NCBI RefSeq assembly: GCF_907164915.1
Contig: NC_061866.1
Coordinates: 22,360,117 to 22,424,116 of the forward strand
Origin: Impatiens glandulifera
Taxonomy: Eukaryota; Streptophyta; Magnoliopsida; Ericales; Balsaminaceae
Direction: 5' to 3'
Length of the DNA: 64,000 nt
Numbering within the stretch: position 1 is the stretch's first letter; every line of letters begins with the position of its first letter. Of this stretch, positions 1 through 12,379 are shown one piece after another. Both the position numbers and the translations under genes were made by a program. The notes beneath the pieces were generated by a model. The model did no database searches, was not told where the DNA came from, and saw only the letters and a list, made by a program, of their open reading frames with translations.

Positions 1-1513
1 AAAGAACACAGAGAGTTGTTTATGGATGTTCAGAGAAAACCCTCCTACGTTACCCTTCTTCCACAACCGGAAGGATATCCACTAAATACTTTGAATCAAA
101 TACAGCTTACTGAGCTAGCTAACTCTCTGTTGAACAGAACAACCTTTGTTCAACTTACAATATTCTCAACAGTATTCTCACAACTAGACAGTAAGTGATT
201 CTTTTTGTCTTGAACTTGAAGAATGTAAGAAATCAGTAAAATCAAGAGTGAATCAGTAAGCAAGTAGGATGAGTAACCAATAAATTTCGTGATTCGTCCG
301 TTGTCCTTGAGCATCTATTTGTAGTAAAAGGACACCAACGGTCAAATCTTTTCATGGACACGTGGCAAGTATCCGTTGGAAGGCCTCCCATAATATAAGA
401 AATCAGTAGACTTTAAGCAAATGGATCGTGGCTGTGCCGAACAGGTAGTGCGCCGAATATCCTCCTAATATTGTCTTAAACTAGACAAATTGTTGGAAGG
501 ACATTTGCGTACGTGGCGTTTGTTCATTTCATACAATTAGCTGTCTTGTTAAACTACACAGAAGTGAGTGGAGTAGGAGTAGCAGACAGCTAGTTGATCG
601 TGGTTAGACGTATGCTTTCTTCAGACGGCTGCTAAAGCAAGGCATTAGACGTGCTCCATTAGACCAAGTCTAAGGGAGTTAGACGTCCTCGTTTAACTGC
701 GCATCCCATTAGACCAAGTCTAATGGAGTTAGACGTTCTTGTCTAACTTCGCGTCCCATTAGACCAAGTCTAATGGAGTTAGATATCCTCGTCTAACTAC
801 GCATCACATTAGACAAAGTCTAATGGAATTAGACATCCTCGTCTAACTACGCATCACATTAGACCAAGTCTAATGGAGTTAGACTACCACGTCTAACTTC
901 GCATCCCATTAGACCAAGTCTAATGGAGTTAGACGTCATCGTCTAACTACGCATCCCATTAGACCAAGTCTAATGGAGTTAGATGTCTTCGTCTCACTAC
1001 GCATCCCATTAGAACAAGTCTAATGGAGTTAGATGTCCTCGTCTAACTACGCATTCCATTAGACCAAATCTAATGGAGTTAGACGTCCTCGTCTAACTAC
1101 ACATCCCATTAGACCAAGTCTAATGGAGTTAGACGTCCTCGTCTATCTACGCATCCATTTGACTAAGTCTAATAGAGTTAGACTACCACGTCTAACTTTG
1201 CATCTCATTTAACCAAGTCTAATGGAGTTAGACGTCCTCGTCTAACTTCGCATCCCATTAGACCAAGACTAATGGAGTTAGATTTCGTCTAATTAGCATA
1301 CTTAGACTACGTCTAAGTTAGCATAGTTTAATGCATCTACACAAAAACAAATAAATAACTTAGCTTTATTCATAGTTAAATGTCATCAAAATTTCATTCT
1401 AAACATAATCAGAATTCTGTTGTTTAATGTTTCATAACTTTGTTTATTTCTAAGTTAATTACTTCTTACTTAATTAACTCTTTTCTTTACTTTATTTTTA
1501 CTTTTTTCCAACA
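1..1513 (-). mobile_element. Sire-like Copia LTR, left part outside window
   Basis: This LTR belongs to a family with at least six other members in the window. The shared core near TTATGGATGTTCAGAG lies at about 22-37, and the copy ends in CCAACA at 1508-1513, the edge seen in sister copies (CCCAACA or CCTAACA). In complete copies the core sits about 220 bp inside the left edge, so roughly 200 bp should lie before the window. Orientation follows copies whose PBS or PPT is visible: transcription runs on the minus strand. No pyrimidine tract (reverse complement of a PPT) follows position 1513, so this is either a solo LTR or the 5' LTR of an element lying to the left. The small open frame at 16-198 is LTR sequence and not a gene. 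Confidence 0.75.
651..1290. repeat. 50-bp palindromic minisatellite inside LTR
   Basis: About 13 head-to-tail units with a strict 50-bp period; AGACC recurs at 661, 711, 761, 811, 861 and so on. Each unit contains TTAGACCAAGTCTAA, a 15-bp palindrome, and a second imperfect one (TTAGACGTCCTCGTCTAA). The array lies in the half of the LTR upstream of the likely transcription start on the minus strand. Confidence 0.9.
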
Positions 1514-2600
1514 CAATTCATTCAAAATAGATTATGGACCAAAATCGGTTTTTGGTTTTTAAGTTGTAATGAAGTGTAAGGAGCTTGTTAATAGTTTCTT
1601 TATACTTCTTATGATTAATTCGTATCAAAATATGAACATTGGCTGTTCATTTAGACCAATTCAAAAACTTAAAATTTTCATTTATTTTGAAAATTTTGAT
1701 TTTAATCAAACACAATTATTCTTGGTGATTAGCTTACGAACATAAAACCCAATTTTAGATTTTTCCAATTTTAAATTTGGGTTTTTCGGTTTATGGTTGA
1801 TTGATCGATTCTAACCTTAACATAAAGCTTTTAAATAATCCTATGATTGATTTCCAATCAAAAAATTCAAGAACCGCATACTATAAGCTTATGAAAACTG
1901 ATATTTACAAATTTTAATTTTAAATTGGAAGTATGAATTAAAGGATGATTGAAGCTTATCAAGTGTTGGAAAACACTTCTTAGACCTTAAGGAGCTTTGG
2001 GGATGCCTGAATCTTAGAATAAGGTTTCACTGGCCTATTTTCTGAAACATTTGGTTTGAGGCTTGAGATGTTATCTTTGATTTTGGTACCATCAAAGGAG
2101 GCTATTTATAGTCTCCCGAAATCAGTTGAAGAAGCAAGTGGGCTTGAATCATTCAAACACCATTCATGGTGTTTTAGTTGTTCTTCTGACTAGTTGTCGG
2201 AATAGGCATCAATGATGCACATAGATGTAGTGGAAATGATGACTGAAGTAGGGTGATCATTTCAGGTTTTGAATATAGTCAAACTATACAGAAATGACTG
2301 AGTTCCATCTTTGAAAAATTAAAGATGGATGTGGATGTCTATCCTCCTGGCGTTGCGATGAAGATGAAGATCCCAAGCAAAACAGCATTGTTTTGAGCGA
2401 AAGGTGGACACAGAACGTTTTGTCCGCATTCCATTGTTTTTCAGCTAACCGCGTTGGAGCGCATGTTAGTTGATCGTGTGCTTCGCGGATGCGCGTTCCT
2501 TTTGCTGCAGCGGGAGACTCCTGGGCGTTGGATGAATTTCTAGCACTCATCTGATGGTCGCAGTTTTGGCTGTAGAAATTTTTCCGAACTTTGGCTACAC
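1514..2600. other. Non-genic stretch, unassigned
   Basis: No coding region is supported. The open frame at 2284-2550 (minus) lies in a short GC-richer patch but shows no domain I recognise. A transposon-derived origin is likely from context, but no LTR edge, TIR or protein motif was found. Confidence 0.4.
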
Positions 2601-3740
2601 CCGATTACGAATTTTATTTTTTATTTAAAATTTTAAGGGTTTGTTTGAAATTAATTTTTCTTTCACCCTTTTGGTTTTATTTTTAAATCTTTAAAATACA
2701 CAAAATATTTAAAATAATTATAAAAAATATTTTGCCAAATTTTTTTATTTTTTTAATATTTTTGGGTTAAATAAATAATTTATTTGGGATGAAATAAATA
2801 CAACATTATTCTAAATTATTTATTTTAATTTTTTTGATTTTTCTAAAATTAATTTAAGGTAAAATTGGTATAACATTTATCCCAAATTATTTTATTTGGC
2901 CATTACCTTTAATTAATTAAGATTTAAGTATCATAATAATTAATCTAATTAATTTTTTTAATTATATTTTTGTGCCTTAGGGTTAATTATTTTGATTTAT
3001 TTATTCAAAAATAATCCAAATAATTATTTTTAAATTTTTAAATTGGGTGTGTATAATTTTAATGCTTATAAACATTTATTTAAATTATGGTTTTTACTTT
3101 TTTTGTCACTATCTTTAATTAATTAAGATTTAATTATTACAATAATAAATCCAATTAATTACTTAATTAGGTTTTGGCCTTTGTTTTAATTATTTGAATT
3201 TTTTTATTCAAAATAAATATTTTAAAATTCAAAAATTGGGTTTGTAAAATATTAGTGTTTACCGATATTGTAATACAAAACTCATGATATATTTAAATCG
3301 GTCAGCTAGACATCACTTACATCATTTAAAATAAAGTCATAATTAATTGAGAGTGAGAATGAATTAATTTTATTTGAAGACAAATGAGTTTATTACACAA
3401 ACTAAGCTCTAATCCAAATCTAAGAAACACAGCCTAATTAGAACTTTATGCGATCAATAATTTTAAATTATTTATTAAGAAGGTTCAAATTTCGACCATA
3501 GAATAAGAATTATTCATACTAGAAGTTATGTTTTTTATTTTGTATTACTTGAAAGATTTTAACTATTTTAAACAAAAATAAATGTTTTGAGTTATTTCAC
3601 ACAAAAATAAATGTAGAAGGAGTAATTTCAAACAATAATATGTATAGAGAAATATTTAAAACTTATAAGTTAAACGTATATAGAGCAATATACCTATTAT
3701 CCATTTTTATTTCCTTTAAATTAAAAAAATTTAAAACAAA
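2600..3740. other. AT-rich DNA with diverged internal duplications
   Basis: Very AT-rich, no coding signal. Segments built around TTTAATTAATTAAGATTTAA and TTATTTATTCAAAA recur around 2890-3030 and 3110-3240 with many differences, suggesting an old tandem duplication. No TE protein motif seen. Confidence 0.45.
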
Positions 3741-3747
3741 CGTGGAT

Positions 3748-4612
3748 GAGTCTAGATTTGGGCAGCAAAGAGTCAAGCTCAACTCGACTCGTAGCTCGAC
3801 TCGACTATTTATCTAAAACTCGGCTCGACTCAAAAACTTGGACTAAAATTAAATTTTTAAACTCGAATTTAAAACAAAATTTATTTTTCAAAATGAAAAT
3901 ATCAAATTTCCATACTTATTCAACATTTAAAATTTATATTTTAAAATAAAAATATGAAATAATTATAATTATTCAAAGTTCATTTCTTTATTTGGCGCCG
4001 AATTTTCTTACAACAAAAAATATTAAAGTAAATCTAAAAATAAAAGCAATAGCCGATAGTAGAAGTGAAAATATATTTTAATTTATGTGTAAATGGTATA
4101 AAAATGCTTAAAAGAATACCACACTTGTGAATATTTGAAAGATAATGTGAATAAATGAAGCAATTTTTTATGAATGAGTGAAATAAATAGTGTATTTAAG
4201 AGATAATAGAAAGAAATGAAGCAACTTACTAAGAGAAATGGTGAAAAGGAAGAATTGTGTAGAATATGATGTTGCATAATTAATGTTTTGTTTTTTAACT
4301 TTTAGACAATAAAATATAATGTTGTGAATTGTGGGTCAGACGAATGGACTTTGAAGAGAGATAGTGTAAAGAAATATTTGTTAAATTTTAAATTTTAATA
4401 TTAAAATAAAAATAAGAAATATATTATATATTATCATTATCAGGCTCGAACAAACTTGATAAGACATTGAGCAAGTATTATATAAGCTCAAGTTTGACTC
4501 AAATATTAAACAAGACGGTTCGAGCTCGACTTAGTCAAAGTTAAGCTAAGTCGAGTTTTGACCGAATAGCTCACGAACGGCTCGACTTATTTTCCCTAGG
4601 CTAGATGACAAT
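3748..4612. mobile_element. Putative non-autonomous DNA transposon
   Basis: Both ends carry clusters of CTCGACT / AGTCGAG words in opposite orientation (3770-3840 and 4495-4600). The outermost 30 bp pair imperfectly as an inverted repeat, starting TCTAGATTTGGG on the left and TCTAGCCTAGGG on the right when reverse-complemented. The interior is AT-rich and non-coding. A clear target-site duplication could not be established, so the superfamily is open; subterminal repeat clusters of this kind are common in hAT and CACTA derivatives. Confidence 0.4.
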
Positions 4613-5297
4613 TATAATAATAAAAAGATTTATGCCACTAAACACATATGTCAAAAAAGTTATTTATATATGTTTTTTTTTAATTTTTTTTAAATATGAC
4701 ACATTGTTGATAAGTTAATAGATTTAGATAGAATATTTTATGTACATAAATATATTTGACCTTAAGCCAAGTTCGTTTATATGGGTTAAAGTAGGAATTG
4801 CATATTATAAAATAATTTGTCTAATTTCATTTCAATTATTTTTATATCAAGAGTTCGAACAACCCATGAAATAAACTATACCGGAGTCAATTCTCCTATA
4901 ACCAAAGCCTTAGTTATCTTTTCTGTTTTCATGAAAATCATATCTAATTATAGAGTAAACTAGCATGAAAGTCAAATGTCATGACCCCTTCACCTTAGTG
5001 GGAATCTGTTTCGAATAGAAACACAATTACAACCAACAATCCTTCATGTACCAAACAAAATTTAATCTTATCCAACAACACTTATTTATTAAACAAAATG
5101 TATCTTTTTCATACTAAATTGGTAGGGTTCATTGGAATCAAGATCCAACTTAAGGTTTTTAAAATGTTATTTCAATTTGAAGATAAATAGTACATAGCAA
5201 TTCCGAACTCTTCAATGTGTCCATGTTGCAAACGCTATTGAAAACTACTAAAGGAAAACAAGAAAGAAAATGATAATATGGAAAATGTTGGAACATA
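4613..5297. other. Intergenic DNA downstream of fabZ
   Basis: No coding signal. A possible polyadenylation hexamer for the minus-strand fabZ gene (AATAAA, read as tttatt on the plus strand) lies at 5085-5090, about 210 bp past the stop codon. Other AT-rich matches exist, so this is only a candidate. Confidence 0.35.
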
Positions 5298-8294
5298 TCA
5301 TTCACTGCTGCTGCCCATGGCCATCAAGAACTCACCTTCACAGACCACTTCACCACCCACATAAGCCTTACCTTCCATCTTCGCTATTCCAAACCTCTTC
5401 TGCAGCTTGATTAGTGTCATTCTCATTACTAAGGTATCCCCTGCTATTACCGGTCTTCTGAATCTAACTTTGTCAATTCCCGCAAAGAAGAAATTATTAC
5501 GGGATCCTCCTACTTCTGGCTGTAACATGACGATGCCACCAACCTGGGCCAGTGCCTAGATTTCATAAAAGAATGTCATTATTTAATTATCATATTGCAT
5601 GCCTACTTTCGGAAAAGAAAAAAAAGCATTGGGTCATAGTGGATAGAAGTGAGAAAGAAAATCAAATATGTTGTGAAAGATAAACCCTATGCTCAACATT
5701 GCCCTGGGATGAATTGTTATTTTGCTAAATGAATGCAACATATTAATACGAAGATTGAAAAACTGAAGAGGCTAAACTTTAGGAATTTGAGAAGCTTGAT
5801 TTAGGGAGATTTAATTCTGAAAAATATTGCTACTAATCTCCTTGTGTTTCTGTTGAAGATGGAATAGGGGGAGACCATATGGGCTATAAAACTAGGATGA
5901 ACTTAAGTTGTGACAATGGACCTGTAATGTCTATAATAAGTAGTTTGGTTCGATCGGTTTAGTCATAGTGGCTAGGTGAATAGGTTGACTGGTGGGTTCG
6001 GTTTGTTTGGATACAGGATCAGTTTGGTGATTGGTTGGTTATAATCATTGATCATTAACAAATCTATGACGACTAAACTAAAAAATATTATATTATTAAA
6101 CAATGAGTCATTATATATTAATATGCTCAAAATGTAATAAGTTGTCAGCTTGTGAACATATATCAATATTTTGGACTGTTTTAGTACGTTTTCACAGCTA
6201 GATCATTATCCCAAAAAAATCTATATTTATCCTATTTTGTAAAAAAATCACAATGATCTATCAAATTTGATTGTCATTTTAATAATAAGATTAGTGTTCT
6301 AAATGGCGGCCAACTGCATTGGGTGGTTAGACGGTTTAGAACACAGAATTAACTATGGTTATATATATATACATATGTATATGTACATATACATATGTAT
6401 ATGTACATATACATATGTATATGTACATATACATATGTATATATATCTGTATATATATGTTATATATATGTATATATATTTGTGACAAAGCTAGCACAAC
6501 ATACCCTAATTAATCAATATTTTTTTATTTGTTTGTTGCGTTCGGTTTTAAGGGATTGGGCGGTTTGACCGTTTGACTTAGACCCCTAAATGTGGCTATA
6601 ATAGAAGAGTGGCTATAATAGAAGAGGTTCCACCCTCATGGTGATTTTGGACTAAATGGAATCTTTCAACAACTTGTATCTGTAGTTGTGGAGAAGGCAT
6701 CTATGATTGTGCCATCAAACTTTCTTAAGTTACCTAGGCCTTGACTCTGCCAACCCCTAAACCAAAGACAACGGACAAAGATATAGGTCTTCTTATACAC
6801 ATTCTTAGTTCAATTGTTAATATAAACTACTACTGCTTCATATGATAAGATTTGTGCTTTTGAACTGAAGTTTGACAGACCAGTGCAGTTATTGTCTCTC
6901 AAAAGCATCACTTTCAGCTAGTAATAGCATATATGTAGACTCAAACATTCTCCAACAATCTTATGGTTAGAGTTGGAGCTTGTCAATGAACTCATTGCAG
7001 TTCTCATAACAAGATCTTGAAACAAGTTCAGATTTATTGTAGAGCAATACATTTATAAAATAAATTGGAGCTTGTTTGAGGAAGGTGTTTTCTTAATAAA
7101 TAAAAAAAGATTTTTTTAAAGGAGAATCATTTGAGCACTTAATATTTAGATGAAGTGATATGTTGTGTAACAAGAAGGCAAGATTCAATTTATTCCACCA
7201 TAAGGAAACCAATACTAAGTATTATATTAGCTAAAGTCAACAATTCCGAGGGACCAATACTAAGTAATATTGGCATGGGTAAACTTCTGTCGATGAGAGA
7301 CATTTTTAAGAAAAAACATGGAAAATACACTGAGGTTGACAAGATACAACTGAATAGGATTGAGAAAGTTGTTGATGGTTCAGATAGAAGTAAGGAGAAG
7401 AAAAAAAAGAAAGAAGCAAAATGAAAGGTAAAGGGGAAACTCAAATACTTTATTGTGGTCCAGGAGAGTCAAGACTGATTTCACTGATCATGCCACGAAA
7501 AGAGCTCAGATCCATCCATATTGATTTAATCTCGTTCAATGTGCTTCGATTTTTGACTGTCTAGTTTGTTGCTTCTTTTATGTTTTATGGTCGCTCTTAT
7601 TACCTTAATTATGACAGTTTGTATCATGACTTGGTTTGTGTGGTTTATGGGTTTTGACTTTTGAATCCTAGGGCCCCAACACGTCAATATCATCATAACC
7701 AATATCAAAAACCAAAAATGTAAGAAAATGAATAAGAAAGCATTTACCTCAACCATAAGAACACCAGGCATTATTGGCCTCTCAGGGAAATGACCGGGGA
7801 AAAAGTTGTCATTGATAGTCACATTCTTAATGGCAACGGCGGATACGCCAGGATTGTATTCAATTACTCTATCCACCAAAAGAAATGGAAATCTGAAAAG
7901 GAGCAGACATGTTTATACTAAATTTTTTTACTTTCCAAGTCTGCTCAATACAATACAAACTCACCTATGGGGTAAAATATCTCTAATCTGATTTATATCC
8001 ATCACGGTAGGAAATGCAGGGTACTCTGCCACATCAAAATTGACAAATTTAGAAAGGAAAGAAAAAGAAGATGAAATGGAAATCAAAAGGCTTACTTAAT
8101 TCAATGGGGACATTTTCCCCCACATTATTATCCTTTGAACAATTGACAATGAGGCAACTTGGTCTCTTCTTTGATTGGTTACAGAAGAAGACGAGAGATC
8201 TGGAAATGCAGTCAGTGTTCAGCGCCGAACGTGAATGAGAGGATTGAAAAGTGAGGGTGGAGAATAGGGAGTTAGAGAGAGTTGAGGAAGCCAT
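5298..8294 (-). CDS. FABZ: 3-hydroxyacyl-ACP dehydratase, plastid FabZ type, four exons
   Basis: Spliced gene: exon 1 8294-8096, exon 2 8025-7965, exon 3 7892-7748, exon 4 5555-5298. All introns begin GT and end AG, phases fit, and the total is 663 nt or 220 residues plus TGA. FabZ removes water from (3R)-3-hydroxyacyl-ACP in plastid fatty-acid synthesis. Residues 1 to about 50 are rich in Ser/Thr and poor in acidic residues, as in a chloroplast transit peptide. The hot-dog fold follows, with active-site His121 in FFPGHFPER and Glu135 at the end of GVLMVE; Glu135 is the last codon of exon 3. The ATG at 8294 is preferred because it gives the usual family length (about 220); an upstream in-frame ATG at 8384 would add 30 residues. 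No frameshift or stop is present, so it appears functional. A putative 3' poly(A) hexamer is at 5085-5090. Confidence 0.93.
5556..7747 (-). other. Third intron of fabZ (2.2 kb)
   Basis: Flanked by GTAAAT at the donor (7747) and CTAG at the acceptor (5556). It contains a 20-bp microsatellite-like array (6371-6440) and repeated ggttcggtt/gaccggtt-like words near 5945-6020 and 6540-6590. An 89-codon plus-strand open frame at 7155-7424 ends in a Lys-rich tail and matches nothing I recognise. The large size compared with introns 1 and 2 (70 and 72 bp) suggests insertion of repeat DNA. Confidence 0.7.
6371..6440. repeat. 20-bp AT-rich tandem repeat in fabZ intron
   Basis: About 3.5 copies of ACATATGTATATGTACATAT, followed by TA-rich DNA to 6480. 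The unit contains nested palindromes (ACATATGT, ATGTACAT), so the array can fold as a cruciform. The 60-residue Tyr/Ile-rich translation across it is meaningless. Confidence 0.9.
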
Positions 8295-8384
8295 TGAAGC
8301 TTCGTCAGACTGAGTTAGAAAGCTTAGAAAAGAGAGTTTGATAAGAAGGAGCGATGCTAACAAGGTGTTGTTTGTGTAAAACAA

Positions 8385-9281
8385 GAGACGGCGGAACTTC
8401 CAGAGTGAGACTTAACACAATTTGTTTTTTTCTTTTTCTAAAGAAAAGATTGAGATTTTGACTGTTTCATCTGATTTTTAAAAAGAAAAACAAATAATGT
8501 TTAATCATAATTTGTTTATTAAATTTATTTATAATATTTAAAAACATTATGTATTAAAAATATTTTTAATTATTTAATATAAAGAAATTAATAAATTTAA
8601 ATTAAAGAAATTATATTATATTATCAATCACTTAAACTTTTAAACTTCTTTTTCTCTTCCTATATCATCTCTAATTATTTATTTTTTACCTCATATTAGA
8701 ATGACATAATTGTTTGTACATTTTATGATATAAAATTACTTGGCTAGTGGCTAAATTTATTTTTCATTCTTTTATTTTTGAAGTTTATTGTTTTTTATTA
8801 TGTTTTTGTATTTACTTTAATATAAATAGGTTATACAGACAGCAAAAGCTTATAGGTTTGGTGTAAAACACAAAATAATTTAATGAATTTTTTTATTATT
8901 AGTTTGATTTTAGAACTGATCATGTAAAAATAAATATGTATTATTTGATTAAGTTTTGAATGAAAAATAAATTGAATTTATAATATTTATAATTAATTAT
9001 TATTTATAAGGATAATAGAATTTTTAACTAGAGAACTAAATAATTAAAAAACTAACTAACAACTAACTTAAAAAAAAACGAATATAATTAATTTATTTAT
9101 TTTATAATTTGAAAAGATATATTTTTGATTTAATATTAATGATAAAAATGTATAATTAAAAAATTATTTAATACACAATCTAAATTGTATTAGATATGAT
9201 TCCAATTTTTGTGAATGTGAACACTTGACTATAGCACTATTGATTTGTGATGGTTGAATTTAATTTATAATTATATATATA
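8385..9281. other. AT-rich DNA upstream of fabZ
   Basis: Contains the fabZ promoter side (minus strand) near 8400-8460, then AT-rich sequence without coding signal up to the MULE. No TATA element could be singled out against the AT background. Confidence 0.4.
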
Positions 9282-9319
9282 GAGAGTAGTGATAGGGAGG
9301 CCGATGATGGGCCTCCGAC

Positions 9320-12130
9320 TAGGGGTGAGCAAACGGGTAAACCCAACCCGTATTACCCAACCCATATTCAATCCAAATTAAATTTACCCAACCCATAATT
9401 CAACCCATATTATTTACTAATATGGGTTGGGTATGGGTTGGGTTGAGTATGGGTTGGGTAACCCAAATTATTATTTTTTTTTTTATTTAACATGTATTTG
9501 ACTCATTTAACACATTTTTATTCGTTAAACACGTTTTTCACGTTTTTGACATTTTTAATACGTTTTTCACACGTTTAACACGTTTTTGACACGTTTAACA
9601 CGTTTTTGGCACATTTAACACATTTTTGACACGTTGAACACGTTTTTCATGTTTTTGGCATGTTTAACACGTTTTTAACACGTTTAACACGTTTTTGATA
9701 CGTTTGACACGTTTGACACGTTTTGACACGTTTTTTCACGTTTTCGACACGTTTAACACATTTTGACACATTTTTGGCACGTCTGACACGTTTTAACACG
9801 TTTAACACGTTTTGACACGTTTAACATATTTTTCACATTTTTGACACGTTTCACACATTTTTCACGTTTTTGGCACGTTTTGACACGTTTTCCACGTTTT
9901 TGACACGTTTAACACGTTTTCGACACGTTTCACCTGTTTTTCACATTTTTGGCACGTTTAACACGTTTGGCACGTTTAACACGTTTTGACACGTTTAACA
10001 CGTTTTTGACACGTTTTTCACATTTTCGACACGTTTAATACGTTTTCGACACGTTTAATACGTTTTTCACACATTCAACACGTTTAACAAATTTGACACG
10101 TTGGACACTATTTTCATGTTTTGACATGTTTAACACGTTTTTAACACGTTTGACACATTTTTCACGATTACGACACATCTAACACATTTTGACACATTTT
10201 TCACGTTTTTGACACGTTTAACACGTTTTGACATGTTTAACATGTTTTTCACGTTTTTCACGTTTTTCACATTATTAACACGTTTAACACGTTTAACACG
10301 TTTGTAACATGTTTAACATGTTTTCACATGTTTAACATGTTTTCACATGTTTTTCACGTTTTTGGCACGTTTAACACGTTTTGACACATATTCCACGTTT
10401 TTGACACGTTTAACACGTTGTCCTCATTTTTGGCACATTTTGATACGTTTAACACGTTTTGACACGTTTAATACGTTTTCACACGTTTAATGTCAAACGT
10501 ATGAAAAACATATTAAACGTGCCAAAAATGCCAAAAATGTGTTAAACGTGACAAAACGTGTTAAAACTTATCAAAACGTGTTAACGTGCAAAAAAATATG
10601 TTAAACATCTCAAAAATATGTTAAATGTATAAAACGTAATAAAATGTAAAAAACGTGTTAAACGTGCCAAAAACATGAAAAATGTGTTAAACATGTTACA
10701 AACGTATTAAACATGTTATAAACATGTTAAACGTGTTAAGAATGTGAAAAACATGTTAAACATGTCAAAAAGGTATTAAACGTACTAAAATGTGAAAAAC
10801 GTGTTAAAGTGTGAAAAACGTGTTAAAGTGTGAAAAACGTGTCAAATATATCAAAAACGTGTTTAACATGCCAAAAACGTGAAAAACATATTAAATGTGT
10901 GAAACACGTGTTAAACGTGCGAAAAAAGTGTTAAACATATCAAAAACGTGTTAAAATGTTAAAAACGTATTAAACGTGCCAAAAACGTGAAAACCGTGTT
11001 AAACTTATCAAAAACATGTTAACGTGTTAGTTATGTTAAAAACGTGTTAAACGTGCCAAAATCGTAAAAAAACGTGTTGTATTTGTCAAAAACGCGTTAA
11101 ACGTATTAAACATGTCAAAAACGTGTTAAACATGACAAAACGTGTTATTAGTATGAAAACGTGTTAAACATGTTAAAAACTTGTTAAACGTGCCAAAAAC
11201 ATAACACGTTTTAAACGTGTGAAAAACATGTTTTAAGTGTGAAAACGTGATAAAAATATTAAAAACGTGTTAAACGTGTGAAAAACGTGTTAAACATATC
11301 AAAAACGTGTTAAACGTGCCAAAAACGTGTTAAACGTGCCAAAAACGTGTTAAACGTGCCAAAAACATGAAAACCGTGTTAAACTTATCAAAAACATGTT
11401 AAATATGTTTAAAACGTGTTAAACGTGCCAAAAACGTGAAAATCGTGTTAAACTCATCAAAAACGTGTTAACGTGTTAAATATGTTAAAAACGTGTTAAA
11501 CGTGCAAAAACGTAAAAAACGTGTTAAACTTGTCAAAAACGTGTTAAACGTATTAAACATGTCAAAAACGTGTTCAACGTGACAAAAACGTGAAAAACGT
11601 GTTATTAGTGTGAAAATGTGTTAAACATGTCAAAAACGTGTTAAACGTGTCAAAAACGTGAAAACATGTCAAAAACGTGAAAACGTGTTAAACGTGTCAA
11701 AAACGTGAAAACGTGTCAAAAATGTGAAAACGTGTGAAAAACGTATTAAACGTATGAAAAACATGTTAAACGTGTGAAAAACGTGTTAAACATGTGAAAA
11801 ACATGTTATAAGTGAAACGTGTTAAAAATATTAAAAACGTGTTAAATGTGTGCAAAACGTGTTAAACGTATGAAAAATATGTTAAATATGTCAAAAACGT
11901 GTTCGACTTAAAGTTGGAAGATGATTAGTTTATATTGGATTAATAATAGAGAATTAAACTAAATTTATATAATTTGGGTAATTTGGGTAACCCTAACCCA
12001 ACCCAAATTAAACTCAACCCATACTCAACCCAACCCATACTCAACCCAACCCATATTAACCAACCCAAATTAATATTTTGGGTTTGGGTTAGGGTTGGGT
12101 TTGGGTAAACCCATATTATGCTCACCCCTA
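9320..12130. mobile_element. hAT foldback element of minisatellite arms
   Basis: The ends are perfect 12-bp inverted repeats, TAGGGGTGAGCA at 9320 and TGCTCACCCCTA ending at 12130. The exact 8-bp target duplication CCTCCGAC lies at 9312-9319 and 12131-12138. TIR start and duplication length are diagnostic of hAT. The subterminal 150 bp on each side are built from AACCCAACCC/GGGTTGGG words. The interior has no gene: a left arm of ACGTTT words and a right arm of AAACGT words form a giant imperfect hairpin. Non-autonomous. The 61-codon frame at 11940-12125 is subterminal repeat and not a gene. Confidence 0.9.
9500..11905. repeat. Inverted pair of ACGTTT-type minisatellite arms
   Basis: The left arm (about 9500-10490) repeats words such as CACGTTTTTGACACGTTTAA. 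The right arm (about 10495-11905) repeats the reverse complement, AACGTGTTAAACGTGTCAA. The turn is at about 10486-10503, where cacgtttaa runs into tcaaacgt. Spacing is irregular, with units of about 10-20 bp. There are well over 100 ACGT tetramers. The right arm is longer than the left. Confidence 0.9.
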
Positions 12131-12379
12131 CCTCCGACCATACAGCGAATCCTCTGTGGCTGCTATGTGTGTTTTGTCATGCTGTAAAAAAAATATATAA
12201 AAAAGAAATGTAAGCGCACGGAACCACTTTCTCTCTTTTCTCTCTCTTGCCAGACTGTATCTTCTCTTTTCTCTCTTTTCTCTATCCTCTCCGAGACAAC
12301 CAATTTCTTGTAAACCTTAGAACAGATTCGGTTCTTCCAGAGAACCTTATCGACGGCGGCCAGGATATAACTCGATATA

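Noticed and set aside
16..198. 60-codon open frame at the window start
   Set aside because: It lies in the conserved core of the Sire-like LTR, present in seven non-coding copies.
651..1290. CRISPR-like array of regular repeats
   Set aside because: Units are directly adjacent with no unique spacers, and the context is a plant LTR. The same applies to the arrays at 29575, 47290 and 34965.
2284..2550. 88-codon minus frame in a GC-richer patch
   Set aside because: No domain, no splice context, and an alternating composition typical of degenerate TE leader DNA; kept only as unassigned.
6303..6485. Tyr/Ile/Met-rich frame
   Set aside because: Microsatellite translation in an intron.
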